From: Nocardia crassostreae
GTDB lineage: Bacteria; Actinomycetota; Actinomycetes; Mycobacteriales; Mycobacteriaceae
DNA: 64,000 nucleotides
Reading direction: 5' to 3'
NCBI RefSeq assembly: GCF_001613405.1
Contig: NZ_BDCH01000019.1
Span: 124,001-188,000, forward strand
The notes beneath the pieces were generated by a model. The model was not told the DNA's origin and searched no databases. It saw only the letters and a program-made list of their open reading frames with translations. Each line of letters starts with the position of its first letter. Within the stretch, counting starts at the first letter, position 1. Made by a program: the position numbers and the translations under genes. Below are positions 63,878 to 64,000 of this stretch, piece after piece.

Positions 63878-64000
63878 GTACCGCGATCGTCGTCGGCGCA
63901 GGTCCGAACGGGTTGGCCGCCGCCATAGCCCTGGCCCGGGCGGGCGTACGGGTCACCGTGCTGGAAGCCGCCGACGAGATCGGCGGCGGCACCCGCTCGA
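63874..64000 (+). CDS. FAD-dependent oxidoreductase, phytoene-desaturase-like (partial)
   Basis: Truncated by the window edge. The 42 visible residues form a Rossmann FAD-binding motif (AIVVGAGPNGLAAAIALARAG, then TVLEAADEIGGGTRS), typical of phytoene desaturase/carotenoid-oxidoreductase relatives. Starts in the DUF3556 stop codon (ATGA). Confidence 0.85.
   Translation, partial: MSTAIVVGAGPNGLAAAIALARAGVRVTVLEAADEIGGGTRS

Noticed and set aside
1..64000. tRNA, rRNA or CRISPR loci
   Set aside because: No tRNA-like T-arm/cloverleaf, rRNA segment or regularly spaced CRISPR repeats were recognised by eye.

Overview
This is a high-GC actinobacterial chromosome segment, most likely from Nocardia or a close relative. 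It carries an mce/yrbE operon, a Mce-associated protein, an FprA-type reductase with a 7Fe ferredoxin, DUF2236, DUF3556 and SCP2 proteins, WD40/STAND proteins, an NRPS module, and pervasive ATGA/TGATG gene overlaps. The genus call is an inference from gene content and codon use.

Layout. (1) 1-4.9 kb: a TerC transporter; then a small catabolic regulon (nitrilase-type amidohydrolase, GntR/FCD repressor, MHS-type MFS transporter, DUF2848 hydrolase) in which both divergent promoters carry the same 18-bp TGTATACA-N4-GTATGC site. (2) 4.9-13.9 kb: an orphan histidine kinase, a one-module NRPS (C-A-T) coupled to a small formyltransferase, a three-blade lectin-like repeat protein, a wrecked P450, an AhpD-like protein and an AraC regulator. 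(3) 14.5-22.3 kb: an AraC regulator split by an in-frame TGA, a large STAND/WD40 protein broken by a 4-bp tandem duplication, an HdeD-like membrane protein, and a type B carboxylesterase broken at a run of ten C. (4) 22.3-31.6 kb: an accessory island of short genes (VapBC, broken unknowns, zinc-ribbon proteins, a resolvase-type HTH, DUF2637). A repeated hairpin element lies between successive genes, followed by an IS5-like element, a decayed second copy, and a GcvH-like protein lacking the lipoyl lysine. (5) 31.66-32.07 kb: a complete, intronless ADF/cofilin (eukaryotic actin-depolymerising factor) gene with a bacterial ribosome binding site, directly abutting the right end of the IS. (6) 32.1-43.1 kb: yrbEAB-mceABCDEF, with premature stops in yrbEA and mceB and a probable frameshift in yrbEB; a divergent TetR; a Mce-associated protein; and the ferredoxin/FprA pair. 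The mce promoter and the ferredoxin promoter share a CGCTAC-N16-GTAGC(G/A) inverted repeat. (7) 43.2-46.6 kb: two ABC1/UbiB-type kinases. (8) 46.6-64 kb: a TetR gene and a long, tightly overlapping operon (flavin monooxygenase, SDR, alpha/beta hydrolase, DUF2236, three NTF2-like proteins, two P450s, a 3Fe-4S ferredoxin, SCP2, aldehyde dehydrogenase, acyl-CoA ligase, second DUF2236, DUF3556, start of an FAD oxidoreductase). It looks like an oxidative pathway for a hydrophobic, isoprenoid- or sterol-like compound; the substrate cannot be read from sequence.

The most striking observation is the fungal-like cofilin. The second is the unusual number of broken genes (about a dozen), several of which are in-frame nonsense codons explicable by single C-to-T or G-to-A changes. 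The third is the hairpin-repeat family separating single-gene modules in the island.
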